Below are positions 1 through 9,912 of a DNA stretch of 64,000 nt, piece after piece. The stretch comes from Ustilago trichophora (taxonomy: Eukaryota; Basidiomycota; Ustilaginomycetes; Ustilaginales; Ustilaginaceae), in assembly GCA_900323505.1 (NCBI GenBank), contig OOIN01000003.1, positions 558,001 through 622,000 on the forward strand, given 5' to 3'. Made by a program: the position numbers and the translations under genes. The notes under the pieces were generated by a model, which worked only from the letters and a program-made list of their open reading frames with translations, ran no database searches and was not told where the DNA came from. Positions within the stretch are counted from its first letter, which is position 1. Each line of letters begins with the position of its first letter.

Positions 1-1809
1 ATCCTGAACCTCCTTGCTAACGATGGGCAAAGCTTTCGACTGGATGTTGGTCAAAACGTCATGCATGCGTGTACCGTTGCGGAGGAACCAATCGCCATAC
101 CTTCGACCCACGCGCGACTCGGCAATGTGAACCATGTTGGTATCAATCACAAAGTCCAAATCGCTCGTGTTGACAACCTCGCCTTCGAGCAACGATCCCG
201 AAGTCCACTTCAACGACCGAGTCGAGTTCTTCATCACCATCATCATCTCGACCAGTTCCTCCTCGTCGATCTCGAGGAAAGACGCGAGCTTGTCGGTACC
301 CAAAGTGGTGTAGAGACGCAAGAACGAGCGTACGTTGGCGTTGGAGAGCTGAGTCTTGACGTCGGAAAGGAAAACGCGAAGCTGGTGCTGCGTAGGATCG
401 GGGAAGCTGGTCTTCTCCTTGTACTCTGCAAGCGCCTCCTCGTCGTGGTAAGGGGGAGAGTTGGCAGTGATGAACTTGGGACAGGCGTAGAGGAAGAGCT
501 CCTCGAATGCGGCGAGACCCTCGGCACCGGGCTTGGTCATCTTGTTGAACTGGTCGCCGTACTTTTCGCGCATCTGGGTCTGGATGTTTTCGTCGAGACG
601 GGTGGGGCAGAGGGCGCAAGCCATGGAGAGGAGGGCGTACATGCGATCGGCGGTCTTGTTGATCTGGTCGTACTGGTACGAACGGGTGTGGTACTGGCGA
701 AGACGCATGATAAACACCAGGATGTGGGTGAACGACTTGATGCAGTCAGGGTAGCGGCGGAGCATGAGGTAGGCGAATCCGACGTAGTAGTAGGCGGTAA
801 CGTGGCAGGCGGTGACACGGTTGATCAAGCCAGACTTCTTGTTGAGCTCAATGTGGTCGAGCATCTTGAGTGCCAGCGTGTAGTCGCCGAGCAAGACGTG
901 GACACGGAGGAGGCCGATGATGGAGAAGTAGCCAAGCATGCGGTAGAGAGGCTTGGAGCCAAACTCACCAGCCACCTCATCGGGGTCTTCGCCCTTGCTG
1001 GCGGCTACGAGCTGCTCGGTGATGCGCGACTTCTGGATGAGAGAGTAGAGCACGTTGAGCACAGAGTAGCTGCTCCAAACACCACCGTCCTGGAGAAGTG
1101 CGATCTCGTCATCGCTCTTGTTGGACGCCTTGTTCCTCCACTGCGAGAAGCTCTGGAACTGGTAGATGAACTCGTCGATAATGTCCCACAACCACTGGGC
1201 GGGGAGTTCGAGCTGGACGGGACCATCGCTGTTGAGGACAAAGTTGAAAAAGTCGCAGTAGTTGTCGTAGCTGTGGAATCGGTCCTCGCCATCGGGGCTG
1301 AGACGCGAGTAGACGTGACGGTACCAGAGCTCACGGTAGAGGGTCAAGAACTTCTGGTCGTCGTTGACGAGAGGGGCGATGGTCTCGGCTTCGGGCCACT
1401 CGGAACGGGCGTAGAACTTGTCGGTGAGTCGGTTCCAGGTACCCTCGTAGGCGTTGCTGATGTCCTGGACGTTGTTGTTCTGGACAGCCTGGTTGAAGAG
1501 GACAATGTACTTTCGAATCTGATCGGGAACCGCGGCGAGTGCGGCCGCCTGGGCCTGCTGCTGAGCCTGAGCGTGGGCAGCGGCAAGAGCAGCGGCCTGG
1601 GCCTCATCGACCTCAGCACCAGCCTCACCGGCAAAAGGAGCAGAGTAGTCACCTACAACAAGGTCGACATCATCTCCGAGTTCCTCCTCATCTCCGAGCT
1701 CCTCCTCGCCGCCGAAAAACTGTCGCTGCTGTTGCTGCTGCTGCTGCTGTTGCTGAGGGTTGAAAGCAGCGCCGTTGGACTGGCCCTGCTGAGATGGGTC
1801 GGCAACCAT
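1..1809 (-). CDS. EIF3L: Eukaryotic translation initiation factor 3 subunit L (eIF3l), 3' end outside the window
   Basis: This frame reads from an ATG at 1809 leftwards without a stop for 603 codons and runs off the window edge, so the extreme C-terminus is missing. After a disordered, Q-rich and acidic N-terminus (about residues 1-60) the protein follows the eIF3l family throughout, with segments such as QIRKYIVLFNQAVQNNNVQ, YEGTWNRLTDKFY, MLGYFSIIGLLRVHVLLGDY, CHVTAYYYVGFAYLMLRRY and FLEIDEEELVEMMM. The final part corresponds to the PCI region near the C-terminus. eIF3l is a cytoplasmic subunit of the eIF3 complex that helps load mRNA and initiator tRNA on the 40S subunit. No intron is visible. 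A 615-codon open frame on the opposite strand is a codon-bias shadow. The identification is firm; only the exact C-terminal end is unknown. Confidence 0.93.
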   Translation of the reverse strand, partial: MVADPSQQGQSNGAAFNPQQQQQQQQQQRQFFGGEEELGDEEELGDDVDLVVGDYSAPFAGEAGAEVDEAQAAALAAAHAQAQQQAQAAALAAVPDQIRKYIVLFNQAVQNNNVQDISNAYEGTWNRLTDKFYARSEWPEAETIAPLVNDDQKFLTLYRELWYRHVYSRLSPDGEDRFHSYDNYCDFFNFVLNSDGPVQLELPAQWLWDIIDEFIYQFQSFSQWRNKASNKSDDEIALLQDGGVWSSYSVLNVLYSLIQKSRITEQLVAASKGEDPDEVAGEFGSKPLYRMLGYFSIIGLLRVHVLLGDYTLALKMLDHIELNKKSGLINRVTACHVTAYYYVGFAYLMLRRYPDCIKSFTHILVFIMRLRQYHTRSYQYDQINKTADRMYALLSMACALCPTRLDENIQTQMREKYGDQFNKMTKPGAEGLAAFEELFLYACPKFITANSPPYHDEEALAEYKEKTSFPDPTQHQLRVFLSDVKTQLSNANVRSFLRLYTTLGTDKLASFLEIDEEELVEMMMVMKNSTRSLKWTSGSLLEGEVVNTSDLDFVIDTNMVHIAESRVGRRYGDWFLRNGTRMHDVLTNIQSKALPIVSKEVQD

Positions 1810-2600
1810 GGTGTGTGCGTGGATGTGTGTCGGGAAATGCAGAGCTTCTTTGGGGATCGAAAGAAGCTTGCTAGGGTGATGAACGTGATGGTGTTTGAAA
1901 CGATTTGAAGGATCGCGCGGTCAGAAAGTCAAAAGGGTGCAGGCCAGCAGCAGCAACAGCAGCAGCAAACGCTACACTGTACGTACGAAATCCTCCAAGT
2001 ATGTAGTTGCATTACGCAGACCTATCTTGAGAAGAAAGAAGAAAGTCTCACGCAGAGAGAGTGTGGTGTGCTAGCACCCAACTAGGCGCCAACACGGCAG
2101 CACACGGCGACTGTTTCGATTCTTCTTTTTCCTCTGCTTCAGACTATTCAGCACACCGTGAAGCAATTTTTGAATTCTTGAAACAAAGGCAAAGCAACCG
2201 CTTCATTTTCTTTTTTTTTTTTTTCTTTTCGTATTTCATTCGAATCTTGGGAAGCAACGAAGAAATACAAAGTCGCGAAGAAACACTTTTCGTGACTACG
2301 GTACAGGTATACAAAATTCACCAGCTTCTGATTTCAAAACGAACCCTTTGCATGTTCTCGTCCGGAAAGAGGCTAGGACCTTTGGCTTCTCATGGCTCAC
2401 TGCCTCCTTCAGATGCTGCTTCCTGGCTCAAAAGCAGCAGTCTCGCACATCTTCTTCACATTGCATGTTGCATCAAGCATCTTTACGAAGCACAAACAGA
2501 GTCTACATTCCACATATAGCGCTCAGAGCGATCAGACTGGGCATTTCCCTGCATTCCTGGCCACCTCTCTGTACTGTAAAATGCGTCAAGTTGGTGGGCA
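1810..2600. other. Intergenic: eIF3l promoter side and 3' flank of the Q-rich gene
   Basis: I see no gene here. It should hold the promoter and leader of eIF3l (transcribed leftwards from about 1809) and the 3' end of the leftward gene that stops at 2601. Visible elements are CAG-rich sequence near 1948-1970, a T tract at about 2209-2224, and one TACTGTA heptamer at about 2572. Small open frames in the stretch have no recognisable content. Confidence 0.6.
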
Positions 2601-5117
2601 TCACTGGTATCCGCGGCTATCAAAGAAAGTACTCTGCGCCTGCTGTTGGTGATGTTGCTGCTGCGCCTGTTGTTGATGATGATGCTGTGGCTGTGGTTGC
2701 TGCTGCTGATGCGGCTGATGCATCCTCACACTGCCGCCGTTGACCAATGGGCTCAGGTGCGACTGGTGACGCTGGTCATCCAACAGCCCTGAGCTCGAAG
2801 CGCTCAACCCTGTCTGGCCTGGATCTGAAGACAGATAGTTCGAGTTGTGGTGGTGGCTGTGGTGTCCATACTGCTGATGGTGCGACAGCGCCTGTTGTGT
2901 GGCAGTCTGAGCATAGCCAGATTGGCCGAACAGTGAGGGGCCAGGTGCGGCGGTTTGCGATGCCCAGGCGTTGTGTGTCTGATCTTGTTGGTGGGTGGCC
3001 TGGTGAGCGTTGTGATGCTGTGCATGCTGAGAGTGCTGTTGGTGCTGCGTGTGTTGCGGTTGTTGTGCTTGCGCATGTTGCGTATGCTGCAGATGCTGGC
3101 TGTGCGGGGCGTGCTGCCGGGATGCTTGCAATGCATCCGACGATGTGGCAGACGCAATCGTACTAGGTTCGTTGCTGTAGCCAGAGTAGTCTGCGAGCGT
3201 TGTCCCACGGCCGCTGTGCGCTGCTTCCAGTCCGGACGACGAAAGAGAGCTGCCTTGCTGCGTCTGCAGTGACGAACCGGTCTGGTCATCGTTGCCTCCT
3301 GTCCCAAGCATCGAGTTGCGCGGGTTCGGAGGTTGGCGGAAGCGCATCGGTGTGTCGTCCAGATCCGCCTGATCCGCCTTGCGACGCTGTACGCCTTTGA
3401 TACCTTTGTTGCTTCCAGGACCGTTTGCCCCGCCACCAGTCGACCCTTTGCGAGCAGACGAGATACTCATATCTCCCCCTCGCAGGCTTCGATCTGCATC
3501 CGCCAACGCTGACGATGAGCTGCTGGCGCTCAATCCGAGCATGCTGGTGCTACGCGCACCATCCATGGTACGTGGCGTGCTCTCTCCAGGCTCCTGATGC
3601 GCATTGCTGGCACGTGCTTCCTTCTTTCGATGCAAGTTTGCTTCGTCAATGGCATTGTCGATAATCTGCTGTAGCAGTTGCCGCGCCTTCCAGTGGTCCT
3701 CGCAGTCGCCCAGCTCGGGATGATCGTTCTCAAGTCGATTGACTGCTGCTTTTACTCGATCCTCGGGCTGTTTTGCCAGACGCACTTCCTGAAGCAGCCA
3801 CTCTTGGTACAGCTTACGCCCGGTCTTACGCACACTGAGGTACTGCTCTGGCCTGATCTCGAGAAACTCCTTGAGAGGCAGTCGACCCAACGTTGCCATC
3901 GATCTCTTGGTCTGGTCCCGATGCGCGCGTCGAGCTGCCTGCATTGTGCGATACTTGATGGATCGCGACTGATGCCCGGGAGGCGGATGCCACGTGCGGT
4001 TGAGCCAGCCCTTCCAGTCACCAAGTGAAACCTCTGTGTTTGCCTTGCGCGCGCTGTCCGTAACGCTTTGCCCCGCTGTGGAGAGGCGTTTGAGGTTGGA
4101 TGGGGTTTGGTGGCCGGATGCTGAGACCTCGGCCGACATGTCCATGGGATCGTCTGGAAAAACGGGGCTAGGTAAGCGACTTTTGAGAAGATCGTTGGCA
4201 TCCTGTGTCGCGTCAGGCTGATGTTGATGGTGTTGCTGCTGCTGTTGCTGATGTGTTGCGGGCTGCTGCTGTAAGCTTTGCGGCTGAGACTGCAGATGCT
4301 GCTGCTGCTGCTGCTGCTGCTGTTGCTGTTGCTGATGATGTGGTTGCTGCATTTGCGCCTGCTGCGAAGCAGGTTGCTGTGTCGGGGTGCGGCCCGTAGC
4401 TGCGGACAAGCTGTTGTTCATGGTAGAACTAGAGGCAGGCGAGGCGCCTCGAAGCGTGCTGCCGAAGGTCCTATCGAGTGTCGAGCTTGCAGAGTCGAGC
4501 GTGGTGCGGAAGTTGGTCGAAGAAGGGTTCTGGTAAAACTGACCTTGGCGAGTATCAGGACGGCCCGTGTTACTTGCTTGAGCTGTTGCTGGGTTGTTGG
4601 AGGCGAACGAAGTCGAGTTCTGCGTCCCGTTGACACGTGCACGGCTGAGGTCGACGGTGCTTGTGGCAGGACTTGCATCCGTCCTTGAGCCTGGCGCACC
4701 GAGAGTATTAGCTGCGACTGCCGAACCAAAGGGGGCATTGTTGGTGCGTCCTGTGTTGTCCGTGGCAGCGATCTGCATCTGTGACATCTCGATCAGCCGC
4801 GACGTCAGCGAAACGAGGGAAGCGAGCTGAGTTCCCATGACGGATAGTTGATTGGTGACCTGTGCACTCATGGCATTGATGGCTTGGACGACTTCGGCGT
4901 TGGAGGGTAGAGAGGACGATTGCGGCGTGATCTGTGATGAAGTGAGCTGTGGTGTCTGGGATTGTGCTTGCATGTCCTGCTGTGCTGCATTGCTGAGACG
5001 TGGAGCGAGGCGAGGATCGACGGCGGCTGAAAGTCGATTGAGAGGCGGCGAAGGCGACCAGCGAGGATGCGTTTGCTGTGTATAGCCATGATAGTCTTGT
5101 CTTGAAAGGCGCGACAT
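2601..5117 (-). CDS. Q/H-rich protein of unknown function with a basic conserved-looking core
   Basis: An uninterrupted 838-residue frame starts at an ATG (5117) and stops at 2601. Most of the protein is low complexity: Ser/Thr/Asn-rich N-terminus, a polyglutamine/histidine block around residues 245-300, and a very Q/H-rich C-terminal third ending in SRGYQ. Between about residues 364 and 502 lies a different, ordered-looking, highly charged segment (starting SLGDWKGWLNRTWHPPPGHQ, with LPLKEFLEIRPEQYLS and NRLENDHPELGDCEDHW). I do not recognise this core. The architecture (a small basic helical core in glutamine-rich flanks) resembles many fungal transcriptional or RNA-binding regulators, but that is inference. 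The gene shares a 2.3 kb divergent intergenic region with the ABC1-like kinase gene. It is a real gene by length, codon use and sustained frame; its function is unknown. Confidence 0.8.
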   Translation of the reverse strand: MSRLSRQDYHGYTQQTHPRWSPSPPLNRLSAAVDPRLAPRLSNAAQQDMQAQSQTPQLTSSQITPQSSSLPSNAEVVQAINAMSAQVTNQLSVMGTQLASLVSLTSRLIEMSQMQIAATDNTGRTNNAPFGSAVAANTLGAPGSRTDASPATSTVDLSRARVNGTQNSTSFASNNPATAQASNTGRPDTRQGQFYQNPSSTNFRTTLDSASSTLDRTFGSTLRGASPASSSTMNNSLSAATGRTPTQQPASQQAQMQQPHHQQQQQQQQQQQQHLQSQPQSLQQQPATHQQQQQQHHQHQPDATQDANDLLKSRLPSPVFPDDPMDMSAEVSASGHQTPSNLKRLSTAGQSVTDSARKANTEVSLGDWKGWLNRTWHPPPGHQSRSIKYRTMQAARRAHRDQTKRSMATLGRLPLKEFLEIRPEQYLSVRKTGRKLYQEWLLQEVRLAKQPEDRVKAAVNRLENDHPELGDCEDHWKARQLLQQIIDNAIDEANLHRKKEARASNAHQEPGESTPRTMDGARSTSMLGLSASSSSSALADADRSLRGGDMSISSARKGSTGGGANGPGSNKGIKGVQRRKADQADLDDTPMRFRQPPNPRNSMLGTGGNDDQTGSSLQTQQGSSLSSSGLEAAHSGRGTTLADYSGYSNEPSTIASATSSDALQASRQHAPHSQHLQHTQHAQAQQPQHTQHQQHSQHAQHHNAHQATHQQDQTHNAWASQTAAPGPSLFGQSGYAQTATQQALSHHQQYGHHSHHHNSNYLSSDPGQTGLSASSSGLLDDQRHQSHLSPLVNGGSVRMHQPHQQQQPQPQHHHQQQAQQQHHQQQAQSTFFDSRGYQ

Positions 5118-7431
5118 GGTCGCGATGTGTTGGATGCTACGATCGATCGGCGTCGAAAAGGGAGCACAGATTCAGAGATTCGGTCGCTGAGCCTAGATAA
5201 GCTGATCCTATCCAGAGCCTGGAGAGAAGCGACTGATCGACTGAATTATGAGCTGTGGTCGAGACTGTACGCCTAGATATCGGACTGCCCGAAGATCAGA
5301 GGCAGTCGGGTCACGACTACGGAACGCGTCCGAGACGACGTGTGATCGTGCTGAAGATGCGATAAAGTCGTGTTGGACGATGCAGTACTTGAACGTAAGC
5401 GCTGAAATCAGCTCCGATGTCAAGTGACAGAAATGAAGGAAAAGAGCCGAATAAGCTGGAATGCTGCTCCAAAGTGAAATCCAGGGCACGGTCCCCTATG
5501 AGTGCAAGACGGAATTCCTGTTCGTTGAAACCAGATCCTGTCGATCGATAGTCGGCTGTGCTGGAGGAGTCGAGGAGGTGAGATGTGGAGCCTAGGCAAG
5601 GTATAAGGCGCGTTGAGAGCGCGGAGGATCAGGAAGAGGGAGAGAGAGAGGGAGAGAGATTCCGACTGGTGCTCGTCAGGATAAGTTGGTGGCAGCGAAC
5701 CAGATTAGAGCGAACGCGATGTGAAAGCTTTTGGGCGGCGATATGGCAGATTTTGCGAAGCGAAGAGAGAGAGAGAGAGAGGTTTCGAAGACAGATCGCG
5801 TTGATCAGGCTGAAGGTGAAAGGAGCGTGTCCCGAGATGATGATGGAGAAAGAGGTGTCGCAGTGGGGAAAGACAAAAACTGCAGCTGCTGATCCTGGGT
5901 CAATCACTACTTTCCAGTTTGGTCTGACACCAGCTCGCTGTACCACAGCAAGGCGAACCAAGCCAGTCAAACAGACAAGGGAGCTTGGACCAATTTTCAA
6001 TAGACGCGTCTCTTTCTCTCTTCTTGTGTCTGGGTTTCACCGTTTCTGCGCTTTGGCTGCTTGGTGCCTGATGCTTGCTGTCCAACACATACTGTACAGC
6101 ACGAAAAACTTGCATGCCCAGCGAACTTAGCTATCTTTCAGAATCAGCGTCTAGAACCACAGCGTGCCATGCTTGGGTTTATTTCGTTCGTTCGTCTCTT
6201 CTCTTTCGCCAAATTTCTCCATGGCTCAACTCAAATTACTGTACTCCCCACCCTTTTGTGTCTCTGAGTAGTGTGGCCTCTGCCTGAATTTCATTTAGGG
6301 TTCCACTGTTTGGCCCTTTTGTTTGCAAGATCGCGTGGTGCCTTTCATCCTTTCATCCTACACATGGTCTCCCCAAGGACCACCGAAACACAATTGCGAG
6401 CGTGTAGAACCGAATCCAGCCAGTAGAATTCAGATTTAGGCGTACAGCAGGCTGCAGAGCAGCGCCCGAATCTAACGGTTCAGACGTATGACATGCTCTA
6501 CTGTACGGCGTTTTGGATTTTCTGTGCGACACTAGCACGCCGACTTCAATCACCGCCCGATGCCAATACTTTACACGCGGTTCAAGTAAGGACGCGATGT
6601 GGGGATGCATTTTTCCGCCTGGGTATAGGAACGCCCAAGCCTTGCTTCCTCGCTTGATTGCTCTACTGTGTACAGTACTGTACAGTATAGAAGCATCATA
6701 CATTGATTGCTGTTCGGACGGCTTTCCCCGCTGTTCGAACGTCCTTCCCGATGCAACGCCCATATGAACAAGAAGCTGGTTTCAGCTGCATTCCATGCAA
6801 AAGACGACCGACGCTCAGCCCGATCCGCTCAGCCAAGGAATCCGCCACCGTCCAGCTCCCCACACTCATCTCGGATTCAGGAATCCACAGCATGGATTCC
6901 ACTGAGCCCCACCGTGACACAGTAGATGAAGTACTCATCGGATTCGGATGAAGCAACCAGCCATAGATTTGCAGCGACTCGGCCTTTGTGGTGTAACCTG
7001 GACCCAAAAAGAAGCAAAGCTTCTCTGCTCAAAGTCTGCAAAAACCCGGATTTCATCTGTGGTGATTTTCTTCAAATATGTGACTGAAAGAGGCCTAACA
7101 TTTAGATGCCATCGGCGAAAATCGCACTCATGATGCATCGCGGGCCTAGCCGAGGCTGATGCGAGGTCCTTTGTGGAGGCGTAGAGAGTGCATACAGTAC
7201 TGTAATCAGCTAATCGTGAATCCTTCGGTGACTTTGCTAAACGGGAAGCCTTAAGGTCTTGTGCTGTTCGGGTCCAAGTCGACTCTTGCTTCCCAACCTC
7301 GCCCTCCGCTTTCCCAAACTATGGCCACGGCACGATCCACTTGATTTTCTCCATCTCGTAGCACAAGGATCCGAGTAGGAGCCTTCGAACCACTCCGGCT
7401 TAGGGTCGTCCAAGATCCCAGCACCCGTACG
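5118..7431. promoter_or_regulatory. Long divergent intergenic region (Q-rich gene / ABC1-like kinase gene)
   Basis: 2.3 kb without a convincing gene. It should contain both promoters. Two short GA tracts lie at about 5635-5660 and 5764-5782. The heptamer TACTGTA/TACAGTA occurs repeatedly: near 6090, 6236, 6499, three overlapping copies at 6663-6688, and two overlapping copies at 7192-7204. Short open frames in the region look like chance. Confidence 0.55.
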
Positions 7432-9552
7432 ATGCTCAGCGCTGGGATACGACCAGCCACCTTGGGACAGCTTAGGCACAGCTCTGCCATCAAGCCGATT
7501 GGCTATGCCCTTAAAGCGGGCAACATTCGCACCCTCCGCATTGGCAGTTCGAGCACCCAATCAGACATTGCCATCTCGGACATTTTGTCCAATGCGGCCG
7601 CAGCTCAGGGCCTCAAAGCTCCTCTTCCAGACTCCCTCTCGCGTGTCGTGAGATCCGAACCACCTGCCCGTCGATCATGGTTCCTCTCGACATCCGCGTC
7701 CAGGCGCTCAGTCTCTTCCACAGCGGGTCCGAGCAGCCCCCGAGATGGACCAAACGGCTCTGCGAAGGAGCCCTATCGTTGGCTTAGACGCTCTGGTATT
7801 CTACTTGGAGCACTAGGTCTCGGTTATGTCATCGATGAGTACTTCAACGCTCGTACGGCACAACGCAACCTGTTGACCGCCTGGACAGGTGTCCAAATCG
7901 CGATGGATTACAAGCTCAATTTTGATCGTAACTCGCTTGAATCGATCAACGCTCTCCACGAACGCTGTGCCGACAAGCTCATGTACGTCTGCGAAAAGAA
8001 CCAAGGCCTCTACGTCAAGCTCGGACAAGCTATCGGCTGTCAAGCTGCGATCCTGCCCAAGCCGTATCATCAGCTCACCAAGCTCTTTGACAATGCTGAG
8101 CGTCTCCCTTACGAGGAGGTGCGTAAGGTGCTGACTGCCGAGCTCGGTGCAGATCCCAAAGAAGTCTTTGCCGAATTCAACGAGGTCCCAGTAGCTGCAG
8201 CCAGTGTTGCCCAAGTACACAAGGCCCGCTTGAAGCCTCCACCTGGGTCTCCACCAGGAACGCTCGGTCCAGAGGTAGCCGTCAAGGTGCAACGTCCCAA
8301 CATCCGCAAATATGCTAAATGGGACCTGTGGTCCTTCCGTATCCTTCTCAAGCTGTACGAGCGTATCTTTGAGCTGCCACTTTCGTTCTCGGGCCAGTAC
8401 ATTTCGGACCAAATCGAGCAAGAGACCTTTTTCGAACGCGAGCTGGCCAACTCGCTCCGAGCCAAAAAGGCCATCGAGACCGACCCCGAGGCGCTGGTGC
8501 GCAAATCGTGCTATGTACCCCAATTCTATCAGGACTTTTGCACGCAGAGGGTGCTCGTCATGGAATGGATCGGCAACACGTGCCGCATGACGGATCGAGA
8601 GAAGCTCGAGGAGTGGGGATTGTCTGCCAAGCAGGTCTCGCGATCCGTGTGCGAAGCGTTTGCCAGTCAAATCTTCCAGCATGGCTTTGTGCAGGCAGAT
8701 GGTCATCCTTCCAACGTCCTTGTTCGCAAACATCCCAACGGAAAGAAGGGTCAGCATCAAGTGGTGCTCATTGACCACGGTCTGTACGTCGAGTTGAGCG
8801 AAGATTTCCGCCGAAAGTACGCGCAGCTTTGGAAGGCCATCTTCACACTGGATCTCAAGACTCTGGATGAAATCACTGTGAGCTGGGGTATGGGTGAGGG
8901 CTCCTCTGAGCTCTTTGCCTCTGCTACGTTGCTGAGACCCTGGAGCAAACCCAAGAAGCAAGGCGAGGGCTCCAAAGAGGGTGGCCATGCACGCAAGACT
9001 GATCTGGAATTGCAACGCGAGATGAAGGAAAAGCTGAAATCCTTCCTGGTGCACACTGAGCTTCTCCCCAAGGAGCTTCTCTTCGTCGGCCGATCGATGC
9101 GCATCATCCAAGCGAATAACCAAGTGCTCGGCTCTCCCGTCAACCGACTCAACATTCTGGCCAAGCACGCCGCCGCTGCACTTATCAGCAACACCGAGAC
9201 GCCTTCTCTGTATCGCGTCTTTAAACCACGTCGCAATCCTCTGCCTGCCCAATCAGGCGTTTCACGATCCGCCGTCACAACCACCACATTGGGCCAGAGA
9301 TTCGTAACATGGGTCAAGGATCGTCTCGACTTCCTCCGATTCCGAACCACGCTGCTTGTCCTCGATATGGCATTTGTCGGTTCCGGCGTCTCGCACTGGC
9401 TGCGCTACCTCTTCCGTTCGCCCATTAGCGCATTGATGGGCAAATCAGATCCCAACGCAGGAGGCTTTGAGGACGATTTGGAACAGAGCATGCGTCAAAT
9501 GGCAAGAGACGAATTTGGAGTTGAGCTCGACGAAAGCGCATTCGTTGGCTAA
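7432..9552 (+). CDS. MCP2: Mitochondrial ABC1/ADCK-family atypical kinase-like protein (Mcp2/Cqd2, ADCK1-like)
   Basis: 706 residues from an ATG at 7432. The N-terminus is basic, Ser-rich and poor in acids, as expected for a mitochondrial presequence, followed by a hydrophobic segment at about 121-137 (ILLGALGLGYVIDEYF). The ABC1/UbiB hallmarks follow: the KxGQ motif (KLGQ, 196-199), the Ala-rich loop replacing the Gly-rich loop (VAAASVAQVH, about 254-263), the lysine in VAVKVQRP (K285), a catalytic-loop equivalent QADGHPSNVLV (about 420) and LIDHGLY (about 445) in place of DFG. The DHGLY form fits the ADCK1/ADCK5 and yeast YLR253W branch rather than Coq8. Yeast members sit at the inner membrane and affect lipid and coenzyme Q homeostasis; the same role here is inferred. 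Five bases after the stop a 108-nt CT tract begins. Confidence 0.9.
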   Translation: MLSAGIRPATLGQLRHSSAIKPIGYALKAGNIRTLRIGSSSTQSDIAISDILSNAAAAQGLKAPLPDSLSRVVRSEPPARRSWFLSTSASRRSVSSTAGPSSPRDGPNGSAKEPYRWLRRSGILLGALGLGYVIDEYFNARTAQRNLLTAWTGVQIAMDYKLNFDRNSLESINALHERCADKLMYVCEKNQGLYVKLGQAIGCQAAILPKPYHQLTKLFDNAERLPYEEVRKVLTAELGADPKEVFAEFNEVPVAAASVAQVHKARLKPPPGSPPGTLGPEVAVKVQRPNIRKYAKWDLWSFRILLKLYERIFELPLSFSGQYISDQIEQETFFERELANSLRAKKAIETDPEALVRKSCYVPQFYQDFCTQRVLVMEWIGNTCRMTDREKLEEWGLSAKQVSRSVCEAFASQIFQHGFVQADGHPSNVLVRKHPNGKKGQHQVVLIDHGLYVELSEDFRRKYAQLWKAIFTLDLKTLDEITVSWGMGEGSSELFASATLLRPWSKPKKQGEGSKEGGHARKTDLELQREMKEKLKSFLVHTELLPKELLFVGRSMRIIQANNQVLGSPVNRLNILAKHAAAALISNTETPSLYRVFKPRRNPLPAQSGVSRSAVTTTTLGQRFVTWVKDRLDFLRFRTTLLVLDMAFVGSGVSHWLRYLFRSPISALMGKSDPNAGGFEDDLEQSMRQMARDEFGVELDESAFVG

Positions 9553-9912
<360 letters not shown>

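Noticed and set aside
61..1908. 615-codon plus-strand open frame opposite eIF3l
   Set aside because: It is the complement of a convincing eIF3l reading frame, and its translation is low-complexity Leu/Val/Glu-rich. Such shadows arise because this genome avoids certain codons.
7813..9252. 479-codon minus-strand open frame opposite the ABC1-like kinase
   Set aside because: It is a shadow of a gene with all ABC1 motifs on the plus strand.
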